53,298 nucleotides of DNA from Clostridia bacterium (lineage in GTDB: Bacteria; Bacillota; Clostridia; Oscillospirales; Acutalibacteraceae), in contig JAFULG010000029.1 in the NCBI GenBank assembly GCA_017473435.1, positions 1 through 53,298 on the forward strand, written 5' to 3'. Under the pieces are notes generated by a model. The model ran no database searches. It was not told the origin of the DNA and saw only the letters and a list, made by a program, of their open reading frames with translations. This document shows positions 16,718-24,925 of this stretch, piece after piece. The translations under genes and the position numbers were made by a program. How positions within the stretch are numbered: position 1 is the first letter of the stretch; every line of letters starts with the position of its first letter.

Positions 16718-18409
16718 TCACCTCTTTACATACCCGCCGATAAAGCATTCAAGTGTAGCTGTTTCAAGGCTGAACCTTGTCTTAGAGTAGAATTTCAGCT
16801 GAATGTCCTTGAATTTCTTACACTTGATTCTGCTTACAAAGGAATCATTGATGTTTTCATAAGTGCCGATAAGCTCAAAGTCCGTCTTTTCGGTTTTTGC
16901 ATAAACTGAAATATCACCTGTCGCCTCAACAACACATCCTCTTTTGTTTGTGGTCTTTACATATTGAGGATGCTTAAATTTATCCTTTGGTGTCACCCAA
17001 TAGCTTTCAACGTTGCTCTTGGTGTCCGTAAGCGTATAGATTCCATCCTCTGTGCCTAAATACAAGACACCCTTGTTCACTTTTGCACAAGTGATTTTCT
17101 TGTCAAATTCCCAATAAAACCACTCATACTCAAAGTGATTCTCGTTGGTGAATACTGCTCGGCTGTCGGCAAGATAAGCTTTGTTGCCGATAATGACGAT
17201 CAGATAACCTTCCCACTCTTCGAGAATCATATCAGCGTAGTCAGCCTCTGCAATAAGCTTTCGGTCAACAAGGATGCTTCTGTGTGAGATTACCTGCTCT
17301 GTTGTGATATCACCGCTGACACCTTCCATGCCTCGGTCACTGAAGAAGACAATATCATCGTTAAAGTTGATTGCTTTACCGATACAGCCTGTCGAAATGC
17401 TTGAGTGTGTGTTCGGATAAATCTTTCCGTACTCGCTGTCAATGGTAGGTGTATGGTAGAATACTGTGGTATTAGCCTGTGACGGCTCTTTAAACACCCA
17501 CAGAACGTTGTTACCTGCCACCATATCCATTACCCTTGCCGTATCCAGTCCCTCGTTATAATAGTCCAAATCGGAGCAATATGTAGGATCATTGAGACTA
17601 CAATGCCAAATCATATTCGGATAATCGGGATTACCGCTGAAAAACACTCTGTTATCAAAAAGCTCCAGCATCGTACATTTCAGTATCCTGCTTTTATCAA
17701 TAGCCTTTTTGTACTTGATGCTCACATTGTCTTGTCCGTCAGTTAACGGTGCCGCAGGAGCTGTCGTGAAGGTTATCTTGCTCTTCGCGTAATCAACTGT
17801 GAAATTCGTTGTTTCCTTATCATTCACCGTGACTACAGGCATAAAATCATCGTCAATGGTAGGAGAATCAACAAAAAATTCCTTGCTTTTCCCGTCAGCA
17901 AGGAATGTGTTTATTCTATAATCAGAGAGCATATTTACATCTTCGTATGTCTTACCACCGCCTGAAGGCTTCCTCGCAATGGATGTGGTAGGCACATAGC
18001 CTTCAACCTTACCAATACTTACTCCGTTATACTGAAGGTAATTTGCTCCGTCCTTGAAAAACCAGATGTTGTTGTATATGAAAGCGTTGCTCTTTGCAGC
18101 CTCAACGCCCTCATAAAGCAATTCGTTTTTGTTGCCTGCTTCTTCACCGATAACCTTGTAAAGCTTCGTGCCGCTGTGAACAATCATCATTTCGGTGCTT
18201 CCTGCTTTGTAGAAGTATATGCCGTAAACAGTTTCATCAAATACTGAAAGCAGTTCCTTGTCAGGTCTTGTTCTTATGCTCTCGGTTTCCTTGTAATCCT
18301 TCCACATATTTATACTGTCGGGACTTCTCACAAGGTTGATTTCTTCACCTCTGAAGTCGACTCCACGGAATCCGTAATAGACTCTCGGTATTAAATCTCC
18401 ACTTGCCAT
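16718..18409 (-). CDS. Beta-propeller-like head-tail stabilisation protein
   Basis: A 563-aa beta-rich protein starting MASGDLIPRVYYGFRGVDFR, with repeated short strands and W/Y-rich blades (NNIWFFKDGANYLQYNG, WHCSLNDPTYCSDLDYYNEG, DDIVFFSDRGMEGVSGDI). This resembles the gp10-like packaged-DNA-stabilisation or tail-nozzle proteins of short-tailed phages, which plug the head after packaging. Its start overlaps the stop of the preceding adaptor gene by one base, showing translational coupling. The assignment rests on overall pattern and gene order (capsid, adaptor, propeller, ejection proteins), not on a single diagnostic motif. Confidence 0.6.
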   Translation of the reverse strand: MASGDLIPRVYYGFRGVDFRGEEINLVRSPDSINMWKDYKETESIRTRPDKELLSVFDETVYGIYFYKAGSTEMMIVHSGTKLYKVIGEEAGNKNELLYEGVEAAKSNAFIYNNIWFFKDGANYLQYNGVSIGKVEGYVPTTSIARKPSGGGKTYEDVNMLSDYRINTFLADGKSKEFFVDSPTIDDDFMPVVTVNDKETTNFTVDYAKSKITFTTAPAAPLTDGQDNVSIKYKKAIDKSRILKCTMLELFDNRVFFSGNPDYPNMIWHCSLNDPTYCSDLDYYNEGLDTARVMDMVAGNNVLWVFKEPSQANTTVFYHTPTIDSEYGKIYPNTHSSISTGCIGKAINFNDDIVFFSDRGMEGVSGDITTEQVISHRSILVDRKLIAEADYADMILEEWEGYLIVIIGNKAYLADSRAVFTNENHFEYEWFYWEFDKKITCAKVNKGVLYLGTEDGIYTLTDTKSNVESYWVTPKDKFKHPQYVKTTNKRGCVVEATGDISVYAKTEKTDFELIGTYENINDSFVSRIKCKKFKDIQLKFYSKTRFSLETATLECFIGGYVKR

Positions 18410-18972
18410 TAAATCCTTACACCGCCTTCCACAATTATGCCGCTCATGTTATATCGCGGGTCAAGCTGCAGTTTCATTGTTTCGTATCTGTCGGAATAAA
18501 TTTTACCGTAAGATGTTGACACATCGCTCTTAAGAAGATCACCTGCAACACCGTAAGGCATAATTTCAAGTACATCAGAGGGAAGCTCAAACTCATATCC
18601 CTTTGCATTGGTCTTTTCCGTGATTCTTTCGGGATAGATGAAGAAGTCAATTCCCATTGTTCCGCTTTCAAGAGCCTTTATAACCGTCCCTTGTGCCTTG
18701 AACTCATGGGCAACGCCCTCAACAAGGTTAAGCTGATAAACCTCATATCCGCTTTCCTTTTCAATTCGCGAATAGTCAATCAGCTCTCCTGTGTTGACTT
18801 CAATTTCAATATACTTAGGCAGTTTCTTCATGCGTACCAATTCAAACATAATCTGATTGATAACATCGTTTATCTTCGTTGCTATGTCAGGATCATCAGT
18901 CAGCAGCTCGCTTTCAGGGTTAAGCTCTTCAATAAGCCCCAACACCTTCTTTTTCATTTCAAGTAGTGTCAT
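18409..18972 (-). CDS. Head-tail adaptor/tail accessory protein
   Basis: A 187-aa protein starting MTLLEMKKKVLGLIEELNPE. A helical N-terminus with a KINDVINQIMFELVRM helix leads into a beta-containing middle and a C-terminal helical pair, ending YNMSGIIVEGGVRI. The layout matches gp4-like adaptors of podoviruses that attach under the portal. The ribosome site AGGCGGTG precedes the ATG. It lies directly upstream of, and overlaps, the propeller-like stabilisation gene, the usual order in short-tailed phages. Confidence 0.55.
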   Translation of the reverse strand: MTLLEMKKKVLGLIEELNPESELLTDDPDIATKINDVINQIMFELVRMKKLPKYIEIEVNTGELIDYSRIEKESGYEVYQLNLVEGVAHEFKAQGTVIKALESGTMGIDFFIYPERITEKTNAKGYEFELPSDVLEIMPYGVAGDLLKSDVSTSYGKIYSDRYETMKLQLDPRYNMSGIIVEGGVRI

Positions 18973-18984
18973 ACTGTCACCGCC

Positions 18985-19887
18985 TTATTTAGAAAAATAT
19001 GTAAAGCCGAATGTAATCTCGTTTGCAAAGCTTGCATTGAAATCATCCAGACCGCTTGCAATTACTACGCCAAACGAGGGCTCAATGTATACTTTAGGTG
19101 CTTCTTCAAGATAATAATCGCCGACCTCGCTATAGCTACTATCGCTATACGTGGTTATCAGGCTCGGAGAAAAAAATATTGCTGCAGGCTTGTATGCACT
19201 CTTGATCTGAAAGAGATTTATAAGACCTGTCTGGTTTAAATCGCCTCTGATGGATACTGTGCCGCTAATAATGTTACCCTGTTTAAAAACAGATACATTA
19301 GACACCGTATTTCCGGCATACACTTGATTGATAAAGGCCTCGGATATATCCTCGATAGTTCTTGTAGCAAAATTGTCATGCACATACTGCTTATTCACAG
19401 CATCCGTAGCGTTCACAGGGGCCGGGACATTACAAATAGGCTTGGAGTTTGCATTCAACTGACTATCATTTTTGATAAAGTTTTCGTCAATATACTTCTT
19501 AGCTTCCTCATGCTTATCGTCAGTATATTTCTTGGCTTCATTATCTTTAGCGTCAACATATTTTTTGTTTGTCGCATCCGCATTCTCTATCGGATCTGCT
19601 AAGTTGTAAATGTTTTTGCCAAGTGCATCAAGCGCTCCGCTTAATTCAAGAGAACCCGTTTCGCCGGGTTTGCCCTCGAGAGAAGAAATCCATTCCTCAA
19701 CCGTGCCCTCGAAGCCCAACTTAACTGCAATACCGTAAGCAGATATTGAAACGAGCCACTCCTCTTCAGTTCCCTTAAAGCCGTGCTTAACTGCAATTTC
19801 ATAAGCCGAATATCCGGGTATCTTCTTAAGCAGATGGATATTACCCACCAAAGACTCTCTTGTTTCTGTATTACCCTTTATACTCAT
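18985..19887 (-). CDS. Head fibre-like virion protein with tandem repeats
   Basis: A 300-aa protein. Residues about 27-70 contain two related copies of a 22-residue unit, SAYEIAVKHGFKGTEEEW and SAYGIAVKLGFEGTVEEW, a motif often seen in Clostridial phage fibres before a collagen-like or Gly-rich hinge (here EGKPGETG). A helical stalk with Ala/Lys/Glu repeats follows (YVDAKDNEAKKYTDDKHEEA), then a beta-rich C-terminal head. This looks like a head decoration fibre or short tail fibre. It overlaps the next upstream gene by four bases (ATGA type), so the two are likely co-translated partners. Confidence 0.55.
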   Translation of the reverse strand: MSIKGNTETRESLVGNIHLLKKIPGYSAYEIAVKHGFKGTEEEWLVSISAYGIAVKLGFEGTVEEWISSLEGKPGETGSLELSGALDALGKNIYNLADPIENADATNKKYVDAKDNEAKKYTDDKHEEAKKYIDENFIKNDSQLNANSKPICNVPAPVNATDAVNKQYVHDNFATRTIEDISEAFINQVYAGNTVSNVSVFKQGNIISGTVSIRGDLNQTGLINLFQIKSAYKPAAIFFSPSLITTYSDSSYSEVGDYYLEEAPKVYIEPSFGVVIASGLDDFNASFANEITFGFTYFSK

Positions 19888-20435
19888 AACTCTTCCCCCT
19901 TAAGCTGTGTAACTTCCGCTTCAAGAGCGTTTATTTTGTCAAGCATTGCAAGAAAAGCCCTTGCTACTGCACCGTTTTCTATCGGGCGCTTTGAAAGCGG
20001 GTCAAGCTCCTCATCAACCTCGCGGGGGTTTTCAGGAGTAGCAGGCTCTTCATCTAAATCAGGCTTGCCGCCTTCAGGATACAACCTGAAAATCTTTGCT
20101 CCGTCCTCGTCATAGCCCATAATGGTCTGTGGTTTTGTGTCGGGGTTGAGAACAATCTCATACCAGTAGTCTGTCGGCTTGTTTATTACCTCACCGATTT
20201 TTGTATCTTCCTTGTCAAGGTAGATTTCAACATCCTCGGAAGGTGTGGTAACAGCAAAATCCTTTTGCATTACAACATTTTCGCATTCCTTTTTACCGTA
20301 CACGCTTATTCTTACAATGTCACTGGGCTGAAAAATATACTTTTCCTCGCTTTCCCTGTCCTTGGCGGAAACACCGAAGTAAAGCACGTCGCCCCTCGTA
20401 ATATTTATGGTACCGTCGCTTTCAATCGTAAACAA
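19884..20435 (-). CDS. Virion protein, probable fibre-base partner
   Basis: A 183-aa protein read from a TTG at 20435, nine bases after AAAGGAG; the nearby ATG opens a frame that stops at once. The N-terminus (DGTINITRGDVLYFGVSAKD) matches the opening of many phage baseplate or fibre-anchor proteins with a beta-sandwich fold. A Pro/Glu linker (PDLDEEPATPENPREVDEEL) and a C-terminal coiled coil (ARAFLAMLDKINALEAEV) follow. Its stop overlaps the start of the repeat-containing fibre gene, suggesting a fibre-anchor plus fibre pair. Exact function is not established. Confidence 0.5.
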   Translation of the reverse strand: MFTIESDGTINITRGDVLYFGVSAKDRESEEKYIFQPSDIVRISVYGKKECENVVMQKDFAVTTPSEDVEIYLDKEDTKIGEVINKPTDYWYEIVLNPDTKPQTIMGYDEDGAKIFRLYPEGGKPDLDEEPATPENPREVDEELDPLSKRPIENGAVARAFLAMLDKINALEAEVTQLKGEEL

Positions 20436-20456
20436 TCTTCATCGCTCCTTTCTTTT

Positions 20457-20511
20457 CATTAGCACAGAATTTCTCTGTGTTAATGAAAGGAAGGGAGAGC
20501 CTTCCTCTCCC
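20457..20511. other. Two adjacent intergenic hairpins in the late operon
   Basis: Stem 1 pairs CATTA/CACAGA with CTCTGTG/TAATG (20458-20486). Stem 2 is GGGAGAG with CTCTCCC (20493-20511). Neither has a long T-run on the minus strand, so they look more like mRNA-stability or partial-termination structures that tune expression downstream of the capsid region. Confidence 0.45.
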
Positions 20512-20513
20512 GT

Positions 20514-20864
20514 TTACGGGTTAATATCGGTATTATCCTTGTAAATCTCTTTTACAGAGTTGATTTCCTCTTCAAGATCCTTGAGCTTATACACCGCCAC
20601 GTCAGGCACAATATATCCCTCTTTCTCGGTCCACAGTATGACCGTGCCCTCAGGGAGCTCCTCGGTCTGCACGCTGTGAAGGGTGTTCTTGATACCGCAC
20701 TGCGTCCATTCCTTGTTGATTTCCGTGGTCAGCACACAGTTTTCAAGTGTCTGATGAACTTCTCCGTTGTCTGTTTTTTCATCAAATTTCATTTCCTTTG
20801 TTACGGTTCTGCCGTAGTACTGTTTAAGGCTCGGTCTGACCGTAAATAATTCGTTGTTTTTCAT
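20514..20864 (-). CDS. Small virion-region protein, unknown
   Basis: A 116-aa protein starting MKNNELFTVRPSLKQYYGRT behind AAAGGAG. It has mixed alpha/beta character with a conserved-looking EELPEGTVILWTEKEGYIVP segment and a C-terminal helix. It lies between the major capsid gene and the fibre-pair genes, with hairpins on both sides. Candidates are a capsid decoration or head-completion protein. I do not recognise a family. Confidence 0.45.
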   Translation of the reverse strand: MKNNELFTVRPSLKQYYGRTVTKEMKFDEKTDNGEVHQTLENCVLTTEINKEWTQCGIKNTLHSVQTEELPEGTVILWTEKEGYIVPDVAVYKLKDLEEEINSVKEIYKDNTDINP

Positions 20865-20887
20865 AAATAAACTCCTTTATAAAATAA

Positions 20888-20911
20888 CGGGAGAGGCATC
20901 AGCCCCTCCCG
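20888..20911 (-). other. Hairpin after the major capsid gene
   Basis: A ten-base-pair stem with one mismatch (888-897 with 902-911) and a four-base loop, lying six bases after the capsid stop. There is no strong T-run. It probably helps keep capsid mRNA abundant relative to downstream genes. Confidence 0.5.
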
Positions 20912-20916
20912 CGTTC

Positions 20917-21756
20917 TTATTTTGCTGTCTTCATGACATAGATTTCTTCGGGACGGACGATTTCCGCGCCGAATACATAAAGGCCCTTGACAGCGTCTGT
21001 GAAGGCATCCTCGGGACGGTAGCCTTCTACCTTGTCGATCTGCTCGGCAAAGGCAACAGCCTTGTCTGTGCGGAGAATGTTGTAGTATGCACCCTCACTC
21101 TCTGCAAGGCAGTTTTCAATGCACACATATGCATTGTTGATTTTACCCACAGCACCCTTCTTAAGAATTTCGGGGTTGTTTGTGGAAAGCTCTGTGAGCT
21201 GCTGACGGTAGGTTGTGAACACCTTGGGGGCAACCTCAAGGTAATAGGTATCTGTCACCTTACAGTTGTTACCGTAAAGGGTTGCAAAACCGTCCTCAAC
21301 GCTTTCCATCGCGTTTTTGTTGGTGAGTGCAATTACGCTTGCGCTTGCGGCAACCTTGCCATCATCAGCTGCAGTCTTGATGATTTCGGCAACGTACTTG
21401 TCACCCTCAAGTGCAAGGCCCTTACTTGCCTCGTCGGTGAGTGCTTCCATAAGACCGGGAACGCTCTGAGCAGTAACAATATCCTCAACTTCAAAATTGA
21501 AGTAATGATACTGGTCAAGCCTTAAGGTAAGTGAGCCGTCACCGGCACTTTCTCTTACAAGAGGTGTACCGGGCACATACTTACGGATGGTGGGACGGTT
21601 TACAGAGAGGATCTTAACCTCTTTTGCGTTCTTTGATTCCTTCTGATACTGAAAATTACAGTGATTACGAAGGGAAGTGATTGTGTCAAGTGAGCGCAGA
21701 ATAGATGCACTCCATACGGTACGCTGAAAATGTGCTACAGTATTAGGTACTGCCAT
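20917..21756 (-). CDS. Major capsid protein
   Basis: A 279-aa protein starting MAVPNTVAHFQRTVWSASIL. The N-arm (RTVWSASILRSLDTITSLRN), the beta-rich P-domain region (YHYFNFEVEDIVTAQSVPG) and the long helix (LMEALTDEASKGLALEGDKY) are typical of HK97-fold major capsid proteins. Its size is at the short end for the fold. It directly follows a helical, Glu-rich scaffold gene, and portal and terminase are upstream, so the assignment is mainly by context plus fold pattern. No prohead-protease gene or cleavable delta domain is seen, consistent with a separate scaffold. Confidence 0.75.
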   Translation of the reverse strand: MAVPNTVAHFQRTVWSASILRSLDTITSLRNHCNFQYQKESKNAKEVKILSVNRPTIRKYVPGTPLVRESAGDGSLTLRLDQYHYFNFEVEDIVTAQSVPGLMEALTDEASKGLALEGDKYVAEIIKTAADDGKVAASASVIALTNKNAMESVEDGFATLYGNNCKVTDTYYLEVAPKVFTTYRQQLTELSTNNPEILKKGAVGKINNAYVCIENCLAESEGAYYNILRTDKAVAFAEQIDKVEGYRPEDAFTDAVKGLYVFGAEIVRPEEIYVMKTAK

Positions 21757-21789
21757 GATACTTCATCCTTTCTTTTAAAAGGGAAGCAA

Positions 21790-22581
21790 TTATTTGGAAG
21801 TCATCGAGCGTCTTACGGCCTTCCATACCTCGGGATTTGCAAGGTCTTCCTCGGACATCCTGCTTATTTCATCAGGGGTGTAATAATCCTTTACGCCGCC
21901 TTCTATCGCCGTGCTTTTAATGCTTCCCATAGGTTTGATTTCTTTTTTAGGTTGTGTTTTTGTGTAGATATCGTATATCTCTGTGATAGGCGTCCTTGAA
22001 CCCTCGAATTTGCTTTTGAAGGTTTTGAAATCATCACTTTCATACACATCCTTGGGTACACCGATTTTATCAAGCTCTCTGCTTGTTTCGATCTTGTTGA
22101 TATGCTCTGCAAGCTTAACAAACAAGGCCTTCTCTCTTGGTGTCATATTCTGGGCGCCCTTTGCCTTAAGGCGTTCCGCTTCCTCAATTACCTCGTCAAA
22201 TCCCTCACCTATAATCTCGTCCGCTTCAGCCCTTGCCAGAATCTCCGTATCCCTTTCGGAAAACTCAGGCTTCGGAGAAAATTCAACTCCCTTGCCCTCA
22301 TAAAACTCCTTGAGAGCGGAGGTTATTTCCCCGACTGTGTTAAGACCCGTACCCTTTTTCAAAACGTCAACAAGTCCGCCGTATTCTTCGTCGTACTTCT
22401 TGCGTAATTTTGCTTCCTTACGGGCCGCTCTTTTACCGGCTGCCTCGTTCACTTTCTCGTGAAACTGCTCCTCGGTATAGATTGCCGCAGGCTCTGTGAC
22501 CTGCTCAACAATTTCTTCTGTGGTTGTTGCGTCCACATTTTCAGCACCCGTTTCGGGCACAAGGTTTTCATTGATTTCCAT
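21790..22581 (-). CDS. Capsid scaffolding protein
   Basis: A 263-aa, highly charged helical protein with an acidic N-terminus (ENLVPETGAENVDATTTEEI), a basic coiled coil (AAGKRAARKEAKLRKKYDEE) and a polar C-terminus ending WKAVRRSMTSK, where scaffolds often bind capsid protein. It sits between portal and capsid genes, the classic scaffold slot. The ribosome site GAAAGGAT precedes the ATG. The similarity is in composition and position rather than a specific motif. Confidence 0.7.
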   Translation of the reverse strand: MEINENLVPETGAENVDATTTEEIVEQVTEPAAIYTEEQFHEKVNEAAGKRAARKEAKLRKKYDEEYGGLVDVLKKGTGLNTVGEITSALKEFYEGKGVEFSPKPEFSERDTEILARAEADEIIGEGFDEVIEEAERLKAKGAQNMTPREKALFVKLAEHINKIETSRELDKIGVPKDVYESDDFKTFKSKFEGSRTPITEIYDIYTKTQPKKEIKPMGSIKSTAIEGGVKDYYTPDEISRMSEEDLANPEVWKAVRRSMTSK

Positions 22582-22663
22582 AATGATTATCCTTTCACAT
22601 TTTTTAGGTGGTGTTTTGCTTCACCGATTCCATACAGTTTAACGACATAAATGCTTGGTCAAT

Positions 22664-22703
22664 ATAAAAAAGCAACTGCTCGGAACTTCCGAATAGTTGC
22701 TTA
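22664..22703 (-). terminator. Terminator between 62-aa gene and scaffold gene
   Basis: On the minus strand AGCAACT pairs with AGTTGCT and TCGGAA with TTCCGA, followed by a T-run. The upstream gene's TAA stop lies inside the stem. It would reduce transcription into scaffold and capsid genes unless a new promoter or antitermination acts; a TTGACC box lies just beyond (about 22655-22660). Confidence 0.7.
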
Positions 22704-22889
22704 ATTAACATTTATATTCACATTTTTTTTTGCCTCTGCGTTATACGCTCCGCATTCTTCTCCGAGGCAGTTCACAAACTCTGCTGCGTTATTCTGATAT
22801 TCGGTATAACTTGTTTGATTACCGTTTTCATCGTACTGCATAGTGGTTTGCGTAACTATCTTCCTGCTTACCGCATAAGGACATTTCAT
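22701..22889 (-). CDS. Small Cys-containing phage protein, unknown
   Basis: A 62-aa protein, MKCPYAVSRKIVTQTTMQYD continuing to ECGAYNAEAKKNVNINVN. Three cysteines (one near the start, then C-L-G-E-E-C) could form a small metal site. Proteins of this pattern recur next to portal genes in Clostridial prophages. Ribosome site GAGGAGTGA. Function unknown. Confidence 0.5.
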   Translation of the reverse strand: MKCPYAVSRKIVTQTTMQYDENGNQTSYTEYQNNAAEFVNCLGEECGAYNAEAKKNVNINVN

Positions 22890-22899
22890 AACTTACTCA

Positions 22900-24669
22900 T
22901 CACTCCTCCAATTCTTCATCACTCGGAAGCTCCTCTTCAGCTTCGGCAACTTTACCTTCTGCTTCAGCCAAATCCTTTTCCATATCAAGCTGTGCCATTG
23001 CATCAGCCATCATTGAGGATTGCTGTTCGTCATCACCCATAAGGAACATCTGTGCCCTCTGCTGCAGTTGCTGTGCCTGTGCCTGAATAAGGGCAATCTT
23101 ACGCTGCTCATCTTCCATGTACTCAATAACATCGAGTATCTTTTGTTTCGGAGCCACACTGTCATCATCAAGTGCTTTTGCATAGGCCTTCAGCGCACTG
23201 AGGTTTTCCACGTTGAAATAGCCCTTAACAAGCAGGTTTTCCATAGTCATTTCCTGGGCAAACTTGTCAAATACACCCTTAGGGGTTATATCGATATTAA
23301 CCGTTGCCTGAAGAGCTCGCAGAACAGACTGCGGCACTCTTACAACCTGCACCGTTTCATTGCCGAGCTCATCCCTTACTTCTTCTTCGAGATTGATACC
23401 GTTTGTCGAATACTCGATAAGATACTCAAGCCAAATCCTTGCTACATCTTCTATAAAGTTCTTATATGCCTCTCTCTGCTCCGTCATCGGAGCCTGTGAG
23501 GCCTGCTGAACGGCAAGGATTGCTTTGCCCGATGCAGTTTCAGGGTTAACCTGGCCTGTTGCTGTTTCACCTGCACCCGCCAGCTCTCTTGTCGTTTGTA
23601 TAAGGTCCTCGCGCAGTTGCTTAACATCTGGTGACATCTGTGCCGGAGAAACTGTGGCAATGAGCTTGCGCACATCGTCAACGTTCTGTCCTTGAGTCTT
23701 TATCGTTGCACCTACAGTGTCAAGCTCCTTAACATTGGCAATCTTGCTTGCATCAACAACCTTGTAGGGATAAGCCTGGTTTTTAACCGTCAGCACTCGT
23801 CTCATTTCAGTTTTGTTGACTTCTATCTGATTGGGGATGAGGTATCTGACCTCACCCTCACCTCTTGCAGAGCCTTCCTTACCTTCCCAGTTTAAATGAG
23901 CGACGGGATAAAGCTTTATACCGATATCCGTATCCTTGACTATATCAAGATAACGGGAGGAAATCGAATAATGGACGGTACCGTTTTTTCTGTACAGCTT
24001 GTAGACAAGAGTAACCATATCGTTTACTTCTTCCTTTGCCGCCTCTCCGCTTTCCTCATAGTTGTCCTTATCACCGACAATAAACTCCGTATCCTCTGTA
24101 CTCACACCGTTCTCGAGAGCAAACTCCACAGCCTCCGATACCGACACCCTCTTACGAATGATGATATAAGGTTGTGTCTGTATGTTATCATCGTTTTCGT
24201 TGCCGTAATAGATATCGTTTTTCTTTACAACAACGTTTTCGGGCATCATCGTTTCACTGTCAAAATTAACATAGAGAATACCCTCATCGTTTATGGCAGC
24301 ATCCTTGGTGATTTCTCTGCCCTTGGCGTCCATCTTATCCTGCTCCCATATTCTGTGAGCATATCTGTTGAGCATAGCACAGTAGGATCCTGCCCGCTTT
24401 GCAAATTCCTTGTTGGTGAAATTCTGCGATGAATAATCAATGGCATAAAGGTTGCTGTGTATAACGGACAGCTTGTACTTTACAATAGGCTTTATGAAGT
24501 TTATCTGCACCGGCTCCACTCCGCCGAGCTTTGCACCTGCCCACTGATCGCCGTTGTACATTCTGTAGTTGCGGTCAGTGTCTGAATATGTACCCATCCT
24601 TCGGTGGTAATTTCTGCCCTTGTCGTAAAGTCCCCAGCTCGGGGTTTCTTTTATTTCTTCCGTTCTCAT
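22900..24669 (-). CDS. Portal protein
   Basis: A 589-aa protein starting MRTEEIKETPSWGLYDKGRN. It carries an early RNYRMYNGDQWAG segment, a conserved-looking KPIVKYKLSVIHSNLYA helix, a central beta-hinge region, and a Gln-rich C-terminal helical barrel (LIQAQAQQLQQRAQMFLMG) ending in an acidic tail. This matches portals of short-tailed phages, the dodecameric ring through which DNA enters and leaves the capsid. It lies one small gene after TerL, and its ATG overlaps the stop of that gene. The family call is from architecture and gene order. Confidence 0.8.
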   Translation of the reverse strand: MRTEEIKETPSWGLYDKGRNYHRRMGTYSDTDRNYRMYNGDQWAGAKLGGVEPVQINFIKPIVKYKLSVIHSNLYAIDYSSQNFTNKEFAKRAGSYCAMLNRYAHRIWEQDKMDAKGREITKDAAINDEGILYVNFDSETMMPENVVVKKNDIYYGNENDDNIQTQPYIIIRKRVSVSEAVEFALENGVSTEDTEFIVGDKDNYEESGEAAKEEVNDMVTLVYKLYRKNGTVHYSISSRYLDIVKDTDIGIKLYPVAHLNWEGKEGSARGEGEVRYLIPNQIEVNKTEMRRVLTVKNQAYPYKVVDASKIANVKELDTVGATIKTQGQNVDDVRKLIATVSPAQMSPDVKQLREDLIQTTRELAGAGETATGQVNPETASGKAILAVQQASQAPMTEQREAYKNFIEDVARIWLEYLIEYSTNGINLEEEVRDELGNETVQVVRVPQSVLRALQATVNIDITPKGVFDKFAQEMTMENLLVKGYFNVENLSALKAYAKALDDDSVAPKQKILDVIEYMEDEQRKIALIQAQAQQLQQRAQMFLMGDDEQQSSMMADAMAQLDMEKDLAEAEGKVAEAEEELPSDEELEE

Positions 24670-24914
24670 CAGCTCACATCCTTCTGTCCTATGCCTGTAC
24701 CGTCATAGTTGTCAATATTCTCCATAATAAGGTCATACTTTTTCTTTTCAGCTTCCGCTGCTTTTCTGCTCTTTTCCTCTCTGTATACCCTCACAGGATT
24801 AAGCACAGGCAGTTCCACAGTTTCACCCTTTGAAACCTTCTGTCCCACTCTTGCACCAACCAAAAAGCACACTATACAAAGTGTGCCGATAGCTAAAATC
24901 ATTAAAATTTCCAT
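24669..24914 (-). CDS. Single-span membrane protein between TerL and portal
   Basis: An 81-aa protein with an N-terminal transmembrane helix (MEILMILAIGTLCIVCFLVG) and a cytoplasmic, charged coiled-coil tail ending DGTGIGQKDVS. The start is backed by AAGGAG, and its stop overlaps the portal start by one base. Topology suggests a membrane-associated assembly or exclusion factor, but no function can be assigned. Confidence 0.55.
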   Translation of the reverse strand: MEILMILAIGTLCIVCFLVGARVGQKVSKGETVELPVLNPVRVYREEKSRKAAEAEKKKYDLIMENIDNYDGTGIGQKDVS

Positions 24915-24925
24915 AACCTTGCTCC

